A stretch of 64,000 nt of DNA from NCBI RefSeq assembly GCF_024793895.1, contig NZ_JANUSB010000017.1:248001-312000 (forward strand). The letters run 5' to 3'. The DNA is from Serratia sp. AKBS12. GTDB lineage: Bacteria; Pseudomonadota; Gammaproteobacteria; Enterobacterales; Enterobacteriaceae. This document shows, one piece after another, positions 55,895 to 64,000 of the stretch. Positions within the stretch are counted from its first letter, which is position 1; every line of letters begins with the position of its first letter. A program made the position numbers and the translations under genes. The notes under the pieces are model-generated. The model made no database searches. It saw only the letters and a list, made by a program, of their open reading frames with translations, and had not been told where the DNA came from.

Positions 55895-56689
55895 TCACCA
55901 ATGCGGTTTGGCGCTGTCGGGATGAAACTCTACCAGCAGCGGGTTGTGATCCGAAGCCTGGGTTACCAATACCGAGGCTTCCACCACCCCAAGATTACGG
56001 TAAAACACGAAATCCAGCGGCCGACCAAATGCCTTGCGCCGATGATCGTCGGTGAAATTCACCTCGCGCAGCGCCATATCACTGGCGAACTGGTACAGCG
56101 CATTGATACGTTTACGGCTCCAGGCATTGAAATCCCCCGCCATGATCACCGGCCCGCTGTGGTTGGCGATCTGCTCGCCAATCGGTCCCAGCTGCTTGCT
56201 ATACACGTCCACCCCGAGGCTGAAGTTCACCGCATGGATATTCACCACCATCAACAGCTGGCCGTTGTACAGCGGATAAACGGTGATCAACGCCGATTTG
56301 GCCAACCGTAACAACGGCTCCCGTTCCCGTAACGGGCAACAGTAAACCGGGTGCGCCGCCGCCAGCGTCATCACGCCAGAGGGATGCTGTGGCAAGACGA
56401 AGGCCGGCACCTGATCGGCCGCCAGATAATGGGTGGTGGCAAAGCTTACCAGTTCCGGCGTAGTTTGCGCCTCTTGTAACAACACCAGTTGCGCGTCTTT
56501 ACCAAAGCTTTTCAGCACCGACAGCCAATCGGCCCGTTGCTGTTTGAATATATTCCATACCATCACCCGCAGCGCTCCCGTGGTAGGCAATGCGGCCCCC
56601 GGGGGTAACGGCTGGTCGACGGCGCCAGGGAAAATTCGCTCAACTGGCTGGCCTGCAACATACCTCATTGCATAAGTTCGTTTCGGCAC
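55895..56689 (-). CDS. yafD: Endonuclease/exonuclease/phosphatase-family protein YafD
   Basis: The 264-residue protein has the EEP fold seen in DNase I-like and phosphatase enzymes. Its active-site segments are [33 protein letters not shown] and the C-terminal [12 protein letters not shown] with the catalytic Asp-His. The body is collinear with E. coli YafD (266 residues). The substrate is unknown; the family includes nucleases and lipid phosphatases. Confidence 0.9.
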   Translation of the reverse strand: MPKRTYAMRYVAGQPVERIFPGAVDQPLPPGAALPTTGALRVMVWNIFKQQRADWLSVLKSFGKDAQLVLLQEAQTTPELVSFATTHYLAADQVPAFVLPQHPSGVMTLAAAHPVYCCPLREREPLLRLAKSALITVYPLYNGQLLMVVNIHAVNFSLGVDVYSKQLGPIGEQIANHSGPVIMAGDFNAWSRKRINALYQFASDMALREVNFTDDHRRKAFGRPLDFVFYRNLGVVEASVLVTQASDHNPLLVEFHPDSAKPHW

Positions 56690-56883
56690 GCTATTCGCCT
56701 ATTTCCCATTGGACAAAATGGCGGAGTCATTCCCGCCAACAATGCATTGATTATACGCCTGCCTGCGCTCGGCGTTAGATTTTCCGGAGCATAGCCTTAA
56801 CAGTTATAGGGACGCTGAGAGGGGAATTCAATCGGTACAGGGTATATGAATGTAAAGGTTAGCGGGAAAAGGACAGAAATGCG

Positions 56884-56905
56884 AAAAGGCCCGCAAATGC
56901 GAGCC
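56884..56905 (-). terminator. Terminator of the MFS gene
   Basis: On the minus strand GGCTCGC and GCGGGCC form a 7-bp stem with one G-U pair and a 4-nt loop, followed by TTTT, just past the transporter stop codon. Confidence 0.55.
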
Positions 56906-56927
56906 AAAGAGGGAGGGTGCGCTGCGA

Positions 56928-58103
56928 TTACGCAGTTTGTAACCGGCTTTTGCGATCCAGACGGCCGCTTAAAATAATCAGCATCAGCGCCAATGCTACG
57001 ATCAACGCGCCAATCCACGGGGTATGCGCCAGCCCCAGCGTCGCGACGGTCTGACCGCCAATGACCGATCCCAGGGCAATGCCGACGTTGAACGCCGCGA
57101 TATTCAGACCGGAAGCCACGTCCACTGCCTTCGGCGCATACTGTTCGGCCTTTTGCACCACATACACCTGCAAACCTGGCACATTACCGAAAGCGAACAC
57201 CCCCATCACAACCACCGTCGCCAGCGCCGCAATACCGTGACCCGCGGTAAACTGGAACAGCAGCAGCAACACCGCCAGGGCGGCGAAGATAAAGCTCAGC
57301 GCGCGTACCGCACCGTGGCGATCGGCCAGCTTGCCGCCCCAGATATTGCCGATGGCCACCGCGATGCCATAAGCCAACAGGATCCAACTGACGGCCGGGG
57401 CCGAAAAGCCCGCCAATTGCTGCATCATCGGGGCCAGAAAGGTGAAGGTGGTAAATACGCCGCCATACCCCAGCGCGGTCACCGCGTAGATCAACAGCAA
57501 CCGTGGCTGCGTCAGTACGTTAAGCTGTTCACCAAGGGTGGCAGTGGCCTTGTTTTTGATGTTGTTCGGCACCAGAACCAGGCTGGCCACCATGGCAAGC
57601 GTGCCGAGCAGCGAGACCGCCAAGAAGGTTTCACGCCAGCCAAAATGTTGGCCGATAAAAGTCCCCAACGGCACGCCGGTGACCAATGCAACGGTCAGAC
57701 CGCCAAACATGATAGCGATGGCGCTCGCCGCTTTTTCCCTGGCTACCAGACCGGTAGCAATGGTGGAGCCGATGGAAAAGAACACCCCGTGGGCCAGACC
57801 GGTCAATAAGCGCGCCACCGTCAAGGTTTCATAGTTGGGTGACTGCCAGGCCAGCAGGTTGCCGGCGGTAAACAACGCCATCAGCCCGACCAGCAAGGCT
57901 TTGCGCGGGATACGCCCGGTCAGGGCGGTCAGTACCGGCGCGCCGATGGCCACCCCGATGGCGTAAATCGTTACCAGCAGACCGGCGGACGGTACGCTCA
58001 CCGCCAGCTGCTGTGCAATGGTGGGGATCAGCCCGACAATCACGAATTCGGTGGTGCCGATGGCAAAGGCGCTGATGGTCAGCGCAAAAAGAGCGAGTGG
58101 CAT
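56928..58103 (-). CDS. MFS transporter of the AraJ/YdhP drug:H+ antiporter-1 group
   Basis: The 391-residue protein has 12 predicted helices. It starts MPLALFALTISAFAIGTTEFVIVG, the hallmark of the DHA1 group that includes AraJ, YdhP and NepI. Further motifs are LTALTGRIPRKALLVG (loop 2-3) and ARLLTGLAHGVFFSIGST. The start at 58103 follows TTGGAG; the frame extends eight codons upstream. It is divergent from a LysR regulator gene, which is a common pairing for a regulated exporter. The substrate is unknown. Confidence 0.85.
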   Translation of the reverse strand: MPLALFALTISAFAIGTTEFVIVGLIPTIAQQLAVSVPSAGLLVTIYAIGVAIGAPVLTALTGRIPRKALLVGLMALFTAGNLLAWQSPNYETLTVARLLTGLAHGVFFSIGSTIATGLVAREKAASAIAIMFGGLTVALVTGVPLGTFIGQHFGWRETFLAVSLLGTLAMVASLVLVPNNIKNKATATLGEQLNVLTQPRLLLIYAVTALGYGGVFTTFTFLAPMMQQLAGFSAPAVSWILLAYGIAVAIGNIWGGKLADRHGAVRALSFIFAALAVLLLLFQFTAGHGIAALATVVVMGVFAFGNVPGLQVYVVQKAEQYAPKAVDVASGLNIAAFNVGIALGSVIGGQTVATLGLAHTPWIGALIVALALMLIILSGRLDRKSRLQTA

Positions 58104-58207
58104 GGTAATACTCCAAATAGCGTTCAAGTTGATGACGCAATTATCGACCTATGCTTAAATGATAAAAATGTATAAAGTTTCAAATAAATTTTGCTACTGG
58201 AGCAACA

Positions 58208-59104
58208 ATGAAAGCGAATTCGGATGAACTGATTACCTTCGTGACGGTGGTGGAAAGCGGGAGCTTCAGCCGCGCGGCGGAACGCCTGGAACAGGCAAAC
58301 TCCGTCGTCAGCCGAACGGTAAAAAAACTGGAGAACAAGCTTGGGGTAACGCTGCTCAACCGCACCACCCGCCAGATTAACCTGACGCAGGAAGGAGAAA
58401 ACTACTTTCGCCAGGTGCAGAAAGTGTTGAATGACATGGCGGCAGCGGAGAATGCCCTGATGGAAAGCCGCCAGCGGCCGCAAGGCTTGCTGCGAGTGGA
58501 TGCCGCCACGCCGTTTGTGTTGCACGTACTGGCGCCGATGGCGGCGGAGTTTCGCGCGCTGTATCCGGAAATGTCGCTGTCGCTGGTGTCCTCCGAAACC
58601 TTTATCAATCTGATAGAACGTAAAGTGGATATCGCCATTCGTATCGGCGAACTGACCGATTCCAGCCTGAAGGCGCGCAAGCTGATGACCAGCTATCGCC
58701 AGGTGCTGGCCTCACCGGCCTATTTACAGCAATACGGCACGCCACAAACGGTGGAGGAATTGGCGCAGCATTGCTGCATCGGCTTCAACGATCTGCCGGC
58801 ATTGAATCGCTGGCCATTGGCCTGCGCCGACGGCCGCCAATGGGAAGCCACCCCGGCACTGACCAGTAATAGCGGAGAGACGCACCGTCACCTGTGTTTG
58901 CACGGCAACGGTATCGCCTGTTTGTCGGATTTCATGATCGATGAGGATGTTAAACGCGGCGATCTGGTGCCAATACTGCAACAACACACGCTGCCGCTGG
59001 CCATGCCGATTAACGCGGTGTATTACAGCGACAGCGCGGTCAGCAACCGCCTGCGCAGCTTTATCGATTTTGTCAGCGAACGGCTTGCCAGCGCGAACGC
59101 CTGA
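58208..59104 (+). CDS. yafC: LysR-family regulator, YafC type
   Basis: The 298-residue protein has a winged helix at residues 5-65 ([20 protein letters not shown]) and a periplasmic-binding-like effector domain. It is collinear with E. coli YafC, which likewise lies between yafD and dkgB. The [20 protein letters not shown] segment and the [16 protein letters not shown] segment match. The start follows GGAGCAACA. Here it is divergent from an MFS gene, so it may control that gene. Confidence 0.88.
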   Translation: MKANSDELITFVTVVESGSFSRAAERLEQANSVVSRTVKKLENKLGVTLLNRTTRQINLTQEGENYFRQVQKVLNDMAAAENALMESRQRPQGLLRVDAATPFVLHVLAPMAAEFRALYPEMSLSLVSSETFINLIERKVDIAIRIGELTDSSLKARKLMTSYRQVLASPAYLQQYGTPQTVEELAQHCCIGFNDLPALNRWPLACADGRQWEATPALTSNSGETHRHLCLHGNGIACLSDFMIDEDVKRGDLVPILQQHTLPLAMPINAVYYSDSAVSNRLRSFIDFVSERLASANA

Positions 59105-59142
59105 GGTGCAGGCTGGCAATCACCAATCTGCTGCGATTAAAC

Positions 59143-59946
59143 TCAATCCCAATGCGGCGCCAGGCCGTCCGGACTGACCAGGCGCCCATTGCACTCCAGT
59201 GCGGCGATCTGCGCCATATCCTGCGGGCTCAAGGTCAATTGCTGCGCCAGCAGGTTGCTGGCCAGATTGTCACGCTTGGTGGAAGATGGGATCACCGCGT
59301 AGCCCAACTGCATCGCCCAGGCCAGAATCACCTGCGCCGTCGTGGCGTTGTAGCGCTCGGCAATTGCCTTGATAGTCTCATCCTGCAGCGCCTTGCCGTA
59401 TGCCAGCGTCATATATGACGTGATGGCGATACCGTGCTGCCGCGCGAACTCTACCACCTGGCGATTTTGCAAATACGGCGACAGCTCGATCTGGTTAGTG
59501 GCGATCGCATCGGCGCCAACCGCATCAATGGCTTGTTGCATCAGATCGAGGGTGAAGTTGGAAATGCCAATCTGCCGCGTCAGACCAGCCTGTTTGGCCT
59601 GCAGCAATTCGGCCATAAACTCGGCGACCGGCACTTCATCATTCGGCGAAGGCCAGTGAATCAGCGTCAGATCGACATAGCTGGTTTGCAGCTTGTTCAG
59701 ACTCTCTTGCAGGCTGGGGATCAGCCGGCCTTTTGCCAAATTGGCCACCCAAATCTTGGTAGTGATAAACAGCGCTTCGCGTTCTACCCCGCTTTCGGCA
59801 ATCGCCTCGCCCACCGCCGCTTCGTTTTCATAAATCTGTGCGGTATCAATCGCGCGATAACCCAACTCAAGCGCGTGACGCACCGAATCCTTCACGACAT
59901 TATCTTGTAAACGGAAAGTACCTAAACCAAATTGTGGAATGCTCAT
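59143..59946 (-). CDS. dkgB: 2,5-diketo-D-gluconate reductase B (aldo-keto reductase)
   Basis: DkgB is an NADPH-dependent aldo-keto reductase that reduces 2,5-diketogluconate and methylglyoxal-type carbonyls. The 267-residue length equals that of E. coli DkgB. The catalytic tetrad is visible in [11 protein letters not shown] (Asp and Tyr), FITTKIW (Lys) and LTLIHWPSP (His). The cofactor-binding end [14 protein letters not shown] is near residue 218. It is convergent with yafC. Confidence 0.94.
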   Translation of the reverse strand: MSIPQFGLGTFRLQDNVVKDSVRHALELGYRAIDTAQIYENEAAVGEAIAESGVEREALFITTKIWVANLAKGRLIPSLQESLNKLQTSYVDLTLIHWPSPNDEVPVAEFMAELLQAKQAGLTRQIGISNFTLDLMQQAIDAVGADAIATNQIELSPYLQNRQVVEFARQHGIAITSYMTLAYGKALQDETIKAIAERYNATTAQVILAWAMQLGYAVIPSSTKRDNLASNLLAQQLTLSPQDMAQIAALECNGRLVSPDGLAPHWD

Positions 59947-60055
59947 GATGTTCTCTCAATGCGTTGGATTTGATTCACCGAGAGGAGTATGACAGCGCCG
60001 TTGTTGATCAAAAATGTCAGGTTTCGCATAACACTTTTGAGTAGTAAGCAATAAT

Positions 60056-60076
60056 GGCCGGAGCGTGCCCCCGGCC
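60056..60076 (-). terminator. Possible terminator of the aryl-polyene-like operon
   Basis: A GC-rich hairpin (GGCCGG/CCGGCC) with a 9-nt loop lies 10 bp past the last ketosynthase gene. On the minus strand it is followed by ATTATTGC, a weak T-rich end. Confidence 0.4.
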
Positions 60077-60086
60077 TGAAGACAGG

Positions 60087-61316
60087 TTACGCCCAGCGGC
60101 GCAATATCAGAGAGGTGTTGATGCCGCCAAATGCAAAGTTGTTCGACTGGACAAATTCGGTATCAATATTGCGATATTCACCCATGATATAATCCAGATC
60201 GCCACAGGCGCTGTCCGGTTGCTTCAGGTTGATGGTCGGTGCAAATCGCCCCTCTCGCATCATCTCAATCGCCAACCAGGCTTCCAACGCACCGCAGGCG
60301 CCCAAGGTATGGCCAAAATAGCTTTTCATTGATGAAATCGCCGTACGATTGCCAAAGATCGCCGCCGTTGCCTGGCTTTCAGCAATGTCACCACGATCGG
60401 TCGCCGTGCCGTGCGCGCTAATGTAGCCAATGTCGGCGGCGCTCAGCCCAGAAGCGGCCAACGCCTGCTGCATGCAAATTTGCATGGTTTCCTGTTGCGG
60501 CTGCGTAATGTGGGCCGCATCGCAGTTGGTGGCAAAGCCGATAATTTCGGCGTAGATGGTGGCACCGCGCGCCTGCGCATACTCCAGCGATTCCAGAATC
60601 AGGCTGCCGGCTCCTTCGCCGATCACCAGGCCGTCGCGCTGGCTGTCGAACGGCCGCGGGGAGAGCTCAGGAGTATCATTCTGCTGACTGGTGGCAAACA
60701 GCGTATCGAATACCGCAGCTTCAGAAGGACACAGCTCTTCGGCACCGCCAGCGACCATCACAGTCTGATAGCCGTGACGAATACTTTCGTAGGCGTAACC
60801 AATTGCCTGGCTACCCGAGGTACAGGCGCTGGAGGTAGGGATCACCCGGCCACGCAGGCCAAAAAACAGCCCGGCGTTTACCGCCGTGGTGTGCGGCATC
60901 ATCTGCACATAGGTGGTACCGGTGATGTTGTTGGTATGCTTTTCAGTCAGCATGGTGGCGAATTCGCTTACCGGCTTGGTACTGCCGGTGGACGAGCCAT
61001 AGGCGATGCCGGTCGCACCGTTGGTCAGCACCGCATCGTCCAGCAAACCGGCCTGCCCCAGCGCCAGTTCGGTGGCGCGCGTCGCCAGCAGCGACACCCG
61101 CCCCATGGAGCGAATGCGCTTGCGGGTGTAGTGTGCCGGCAGCGTAAAGTCGTCCACCGGTGCACCAAGGTGGGTATTGAGCCCTTGATACTGCTCCCAG
61201 TGCGCCATGTAACGCACCGCATTTTGGCCGTGGTGCAGTCGGCGGGAAACATCCGCCCAGTTGTCGCCGAACGCCGTTACGCCCGCCATCCCGGTAATCA
61301 CTACCCTGTGCGTCAT
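60087..61316 (-). CDS. apeR: Beta-ketoacyl-ACP synthase (ApeR-like)
   Basis: The 409-residue protein is a FabF-type condensing enzyme. The Cys-His-His triad is complete: Cys165 (SSACTSGSQ), His302 (SAHGTATDRGD) and His336 (YFGHTLGACG). It is the last gene of a minus-strand operon of ketosynthase, dehydratase, ketoreductase and ketosynthase genes. That order matches the end of aryl polyene clusters, where ApeR is a ketosynthase. The letter assignment rests on gene order. Confidence 0.82.
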   Translation of the reverse strand: MTHRVVITGMAGVTAFGDNWADVSRRLHHGQNAVRYMAHWEQYQGLNTHLGAPVDDFTLPAHYTRKRIRSMGRVSLLATRATELALGQAGLLDDAVLTNGATGIAYGSSTGSTKPVSEFATMLTEKHTNNITGTTYVQMMPHTTAVNAGLFFGLRGRVIPTSSACTSGSQAIGYAYESIRHGYQTVMVAGGAEELCPSEAAVFDTLFATSQQNDTPELSPRPFDSQRDGLVIGEGAGSLILESLEYAQARGATIYAEIIGFATNCDAAHITQPQQETMQICMQQALAASGLSAADIGYISAHGTATDRGDIAESQATAAIFGNRTAISSMKSYFGHTLGACGALEAWLAIEMMREGRFAPTINLKQPDSACGDLDYIMGEYRNIDTEFVQSNNFAFGGINTSLILRRWA

Positions 61317-62044
61317 ACCATTCCTCCATTAATCGAAATCACCTGCCGCGTCACGTAGCCGGCTATATCCGACATCAAATAGCTGGCCAGTCCCGCCACT
61401 TCGTCGGCCGAGCCCATGCGCATGAGCGGAATGGCGCGCATCGCCTGATCCAGCGCCGCCGGCTCCATGTCAACCATTCCAGTATCGATGAGCCCCGGCG
61501 CGATGCAGTTTACGGTGATTTTCCGCTTCGCCAGTTCGACCGCCAGCGCCTTGCAGGCACCGATGATGCCGGCCTTGGCGGCGCTGTAGTTCACTTGCCC
61601 CCGGTTGCCCATCACACCGGATACCGACGATAACGCAACGATCCGCCCGCCGTTACGCAGACCGATCATCGGCATGACACAGGGGTGCAAGACATTGTAA
61701 AAACCGTCGAGATTGGTGTGGATCACGCCGTCCCAATCGCTGTCGCTCAGCGCCGGGAACGCACCGTCACGGGTGATACCGGCATTGTTTACCACACCAT
61801 AGTAAGCGCCATGCTGTTCGATATCTTGCTCGAGCCGTTGGCGGCATTGCGCCCGGTCGCTGATGTCAAACTGGATCAGGCGCCCTTGCCCACCGGCCGA
61901 CGCGATGTGCTGCAAAGTCTGCTCCGCTCCGCGCCGATCGCGGTGATAATGCACCGCCACTAAAAAGCCATCCGCCGCCAGACGACAGGCAATGGCTCGT
62001 CCGATCCCTTTGCTGGCACCTGTCACTAAAACGGAACGCGTCAT
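61313..62044 (-). CDS. apeQ: 3-oxoacyl-ACP reductase, FabG type (ApeQ-like)
   Basis: The 243-residue short-chain dehydrogenase has the NADPH motif TGASKGIG, the NNAG motif and catalytic Ser140, Tyr153 and Lys157 (LSSVSG, YSAAKAG). It should reduce the beta-keto group during polyene chain growth. It overlaps both neighbours by 4 bp, so the set is translationally coupled. Confidence 0.84.
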   Translation of the reverse strand: MTRSVLVTGASKGIGRAIACRLAADGFLVAVHYHRDRRGAEQTLQHIASAGGQGRLIQFDISDRAQCRQRLEQDIEQHGAYYGVVNNAGITRDGAFPALSDSDWDGVIHTNLDGFYNVLHPCVMPMIGLRNGGRIVALSSVSGVMGNRGQVNYSAAKAGIIGACKALAVELAKRKITVNCIAPGLIDTGMVDMEPAALDQAMRAIPLMRMGSADEVAGLASYLMSDIAGYVTRQVISINGGMV

Positions 62045-62517
62045 GCGTCTCTCTCCGGGCTGGTTAATTGAATGAGTTCTTGTTGATCTGGTTGATAGGT
62101 ATTGAGCCTGCCGTGCGCAACGCGCAGCGCGTTAATCGTGATATCGCATTCAAAACTGGCCAGTTTTTCGTCTTGCAGCAGTTGCCGCACGCTGACCACC
62201 AGCTCACAGCCGGCTGCAAACGCCGGCTGTGAGCTGCTAATACCGCGCCCGCCCAACAACATGCCCAGGCGTGGCGCCTGGCCATCACGGCGCCCATGCC
62301 AGCCGCTCCAGACGCCAATCGTCTGCGCCATCAGTTCAATGCCGTACCAGGCCGGCAGCGCGCCTTGCGCGTCAAGGAACGGCGCCAGCACGCCATCGGC
62401 ACCGACGCTCACCGCACAGCAGGCGCCGTCCTCGGTCACCGCCAGCACTCGCTCCAGCAGCACCATCGGCGCCGCATGCGGCAAATAATACTCGGCGGAC
62501 TGATAAGGCTGATTCAT
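62041..62517 (-). CDS. apeP: 3-hydroxyacyl-ACP dehydratase-like hotdog protein (ApeP-like)
   Basis: The 158-residue protein has a FabA/FabZ-type hotdog fold. His14 (LPHAAPMVLLERV) and Glu61 (GIELMAQTIG) fit the catalytic pair of FabZ-like dehydratases. It should remove water to leave the conjugated double bonds of a polyene. It overlaps the ketoreductase and the upstream ketosynthase genes by 4 bp each. Confidence 0.82.
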   Translation of the reverse strand: MNQPYQSAEYYLPHAAPMVLLERVLAVTEDGACCAVSVGADGVLAPFLDAQGALPAWYGIELMAQTIGVWSGWHGRRDGQAPRLGMLLGGRGISSSQPAFAAGCELVVSVRQLLQDEKLASFECDITINALRVAHGRLNTYQPDQQELIQLTSPERDA

Positions 62518-63683
62518 GGCGCGTCTCCCAATAGCAGGCAGGCATTATTGCCACCAAAGGCAAAGGAATTGGACAGAATGGCGCGCTTGCCCAGCGGCTG
62601 AGGCGCAGCCAGCAGATTGATGTCGGCCAGCGTCTCGTCACGTGCCGCCAGGCTGAAATCCTGCGCCGGCAGGGCCAGCGGCGTGGTCAGCACTAACCAG
62701 CTCAATGCGGCCTCTATCGCACCAGCCGCGCCCAGCGTGTGGCCGGTCAAATGCTTGGTCGAACTGCACGGCGTGCTACTGCCGAACAACCGGTTGACTA
62801 CCTGCGCTTCCACTGAATCATTCAGGCGAGTCGCGGTGCCATGCAGATTGATATAACCAATATCTTGTGGCTGCAACCCGGCCTGTTGCAGCGCCATGGT
62901 GATAGCGCGTTCGGCACCCAATCCTTGCGGATGCGGAGCAGACATATGCCAGGCATCGGAGGACTCCCCCACCCCCAGCAGCGCCACCGCTGCCGGCTGC
63001 TGCGTCAATAACAGCAACGCCGCCCCTTCACCGATATTGATCCCGCTACGGCCAGCGGAAAACGGCGTACAACGCGTGGCGGCCAGCGACTCCAGGCTGT
63101 CAAAGCCGTTGATCGGCATCTGGCACAGACTGTCGGCACCGCCAACGATTGCCGCATCCACCAGCCCGGCTTCAATCAGCCGTTTGCCGCTGATGATCGC
63201 GCGCGCGCTGGAGGAACAGGCGGTGGATAGCGTATACGCCGGTCCTTGTGTACCCAGCAGCGCACTGAGAAATTGCCCGGGATCACCCAGTTCCTGTTGA
63301 TGATAATGATAGCCGACAGGCCATTCCCCACCCTGGTGATGTTTAAGCGCCAATTCTCCTTCGTGAATTCCCGCAGTGCTGGTGCCCATAATGACCGCTA
63401 CGCGCTCGGCGCCAAAACGGGTGATGGCATCGTCAACCTGCGGTGCGATCTGCGCCAGCGCGGCCAGCAACAAACGGTTATTTCGAGAGTTGTGACGGCT
63501 CAACGCTGCCGGTATCGGCGGTAACTCTCCCTCTACCGCACCAAACCATGACGGCTTGCCGCCGGTCAACCAGCGCGTTTGCCGCCGCATGCCAGGTGCC
63601 TGACCCAATGCCAGGTTTTGCGCAATCTGCGGCAGATTATTCCCCAACGCGTTCACCATTCCGACGGCAGAGAAATAAATCAT
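62514..63683 (-). CDS. apeO: Beta-ketoacyl-ACP synthase (ApeO-like)
   Basis: This 389-residue condensing enzyme keeps the triad Cys156 (STACSSSARA), His281 (NLHGTATRLND) and His315 (LTGHTLGAAG), so it should be active rather than a chain-length factor. It is a paralogue of the second ketosynthase in the operon. By gene order it corresponds to ApeO of aryl polyene clusters. It overlaps the DUF3261 gene by 4 bp. Confidence 0.82.
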   Translation of the reverse strand: MIYFSAVGMVNALGNNLPQIAQNLALGQAPGMRRQTRWLTGGKPSWFGAVEGELPPIPAALSRHNSRNNRLLLAALAQIAPQVDDAITRFGAERVAVIMGTSTAGIHEGELALKHHQGGEWPVGYHYHQQELGDPGQFLSALLGTQGPAYTLSTACSSSARAIISGKRLIEAGLVDAAIVGGADSLCQMPINGFDSLESLAATRCTPFSAGRSGINIGEGAALLLLTQQPAAVALLGVGESSDAWHMSAPHPQGLGAERAITMALQQAGLQPQDIGYINLHGTATRLNDSVEAQVVNRLFGSSTPCSSTKHLTGHTLGAAGAIEAALSWLVLTTPLALPAQDFSLAARDETLADINLLAAPQPLGKRAILSNSFAFGGNNACLLLGDAP

Positions 63684-64000
63684 GGTTCATTCCCCAGGTT
63701 CTGAATGACGATATGATAATGGAATGCCGTCTGACGCACGGAGACCGGCTGGCGTTGCCCGGCCTGTTGCTGATAGCGGATCTCGGTAATCAGCGTGCCG
63801 CGATCGTCATACAGGCGGCGAGTCTCGGCGTCATCCGCCAATCGCCAGCCGGCCGGCAGACGCGCCTGCCAATCGGCTAACGGCCAGTAGCTCAACATGA
63901 TATCGGCCAGCACCTGACTGGCCGGCGGCAATTCGCCGACCTTGATCAACTGCTCTGAGTGAATACCCTGACGGTCATAGCTCAGGTTGAATAAACGAAT
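63680..64000 (-). CDS. DUF3261-family protein, 5' end beyond the window (ApeN-like)
   Basis: The frame is open to the last base of the window; translation from the edge reads IRLFNLSYDRQGIHSEQLIK before continuing to the stop. A TTG at 63949 is therefore probably not the true start. DUF3261 proteins are small lipoproteins found next to an MMPL exporter and LolA-like protein in aryl polyene clusters, where they may help move the pigment lipid to the outer membrane. The missing N-terminus should hold the lipobox. Confidence 0.7.
   Translation of the reverse strand: MRLFNLSYDRQGIHSEQLIKVGELPPASQVLADIMLSYWPLADWQARLPAGWRLADDAETRRLYDDRGTLITEIRYQQQAGQRQPVSVRQTAFHYHIVIQNLGNEP

Noticed and set aside
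60411..61358. 315-codon plus-strand open frame
   Set aside because: It is antisense to a ketosynthase with an intact catalytic triad.
62514..63683. Interpretation of this ketosynthase as an inactive chain-length factor
   Set aside because: The catalytic Cys156 and both histidines are present, so it should be an active condensing enzyme.

Overview
The window looks like chromosomal DNA of a Serratia-type enterobacterium (order Enterobacterales, probably Yersiniaceae). The backbone genes are close to their Escherichia coli counterparts and run in the same relative order as the E. coli gpt-pepD-dinB-yafK-yafJ-gmhA-fadE-yafV-(tRNA-Asp)-dnaQ-rnhA-yafS-gloB-mltD-yafD-yafC-dkgB segment. Set into this backbone are blocks that E. 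coli K-12 lacks: a Na+-translocating NADH:quinone reductase operon, a methionine-salvage cluster, a large purine-nitrogen (hpx) cluster, an aerobactin siderophore operon and the end of an aryl-polyene-like pigment cluster. The genus is inferred from this gene content and from protein similarity recalled from memory, not from a database search.

Layout. 0.1-4.7 kb: gpt, pepD, SOS-controlled dinB and an exported GDPD-family protein with an altered active site. 4.7-11.8 kb (minus strand): nqrABCDEF followed by apbE and nqrM, so the pump lies beside its flavin transferase and its Fe-site maturation factor. 12.4-17.3 kb: yafK, yafJ, gmhA and fadE with a FadR box. 17.3-23.8 kb: the complete methionine salvage set (mtnK, mtnA, mtnDCB, mtnE, mtnU) in divergent units with MetJ-box arrays in both divergent promoters.

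23.8-51.3 kb: the main accessory region. A minus-strand operon encodes a polar-amino-acid-type ABC transporter, the ureidoglycine aminotransferase HpxJ, allantoate amidohydrolase, OHCU decarboxylase, hydroxyisourate hydrolase and a purine permease. A divergent operon, hpxWXYZ, handles oxalurate and oxamate. An RpiR-family regulator lies between them. Both operons have sigma-54-type promoters, and the first also has an NtrC-like enhancer, so nitrogen control is likely. The allantoin part (hpxS, hpxA, hpxB and divergent hpxC) lies 11 kb away. It is separated by a decayed toxin-antitoxin pair (nonsense mutation in the antitoxin, frameshift in the toxin) and by a complete Fur-controlled aerobactin locus (siderophore-interacting protein, MFS exporter, iucABCD, iutA). 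The block ends at the 3' end of a tRNA-Asp gene, a known island site in enterobacteria.

51.5-60 kb: dnaQ/rnhA, yafS, gloB, mltD, yafD, an MFS transporter divergent from a yafC-type LysR regulator, and dkgB. 60-64 kb: the 3' end of a type II PKS/FAS-like cluster (ketosynthase, ketoreductase, dehydratase, ketosynthase, DUF3261 protein) resembling apeN-R, cut by the window end.

Together the accessory genes equip the cell for sodium-based respiration, sulfur salvage, use of purine rings down to oxalate and ammonia as nitrogen source, and high-affinity iron uptake.
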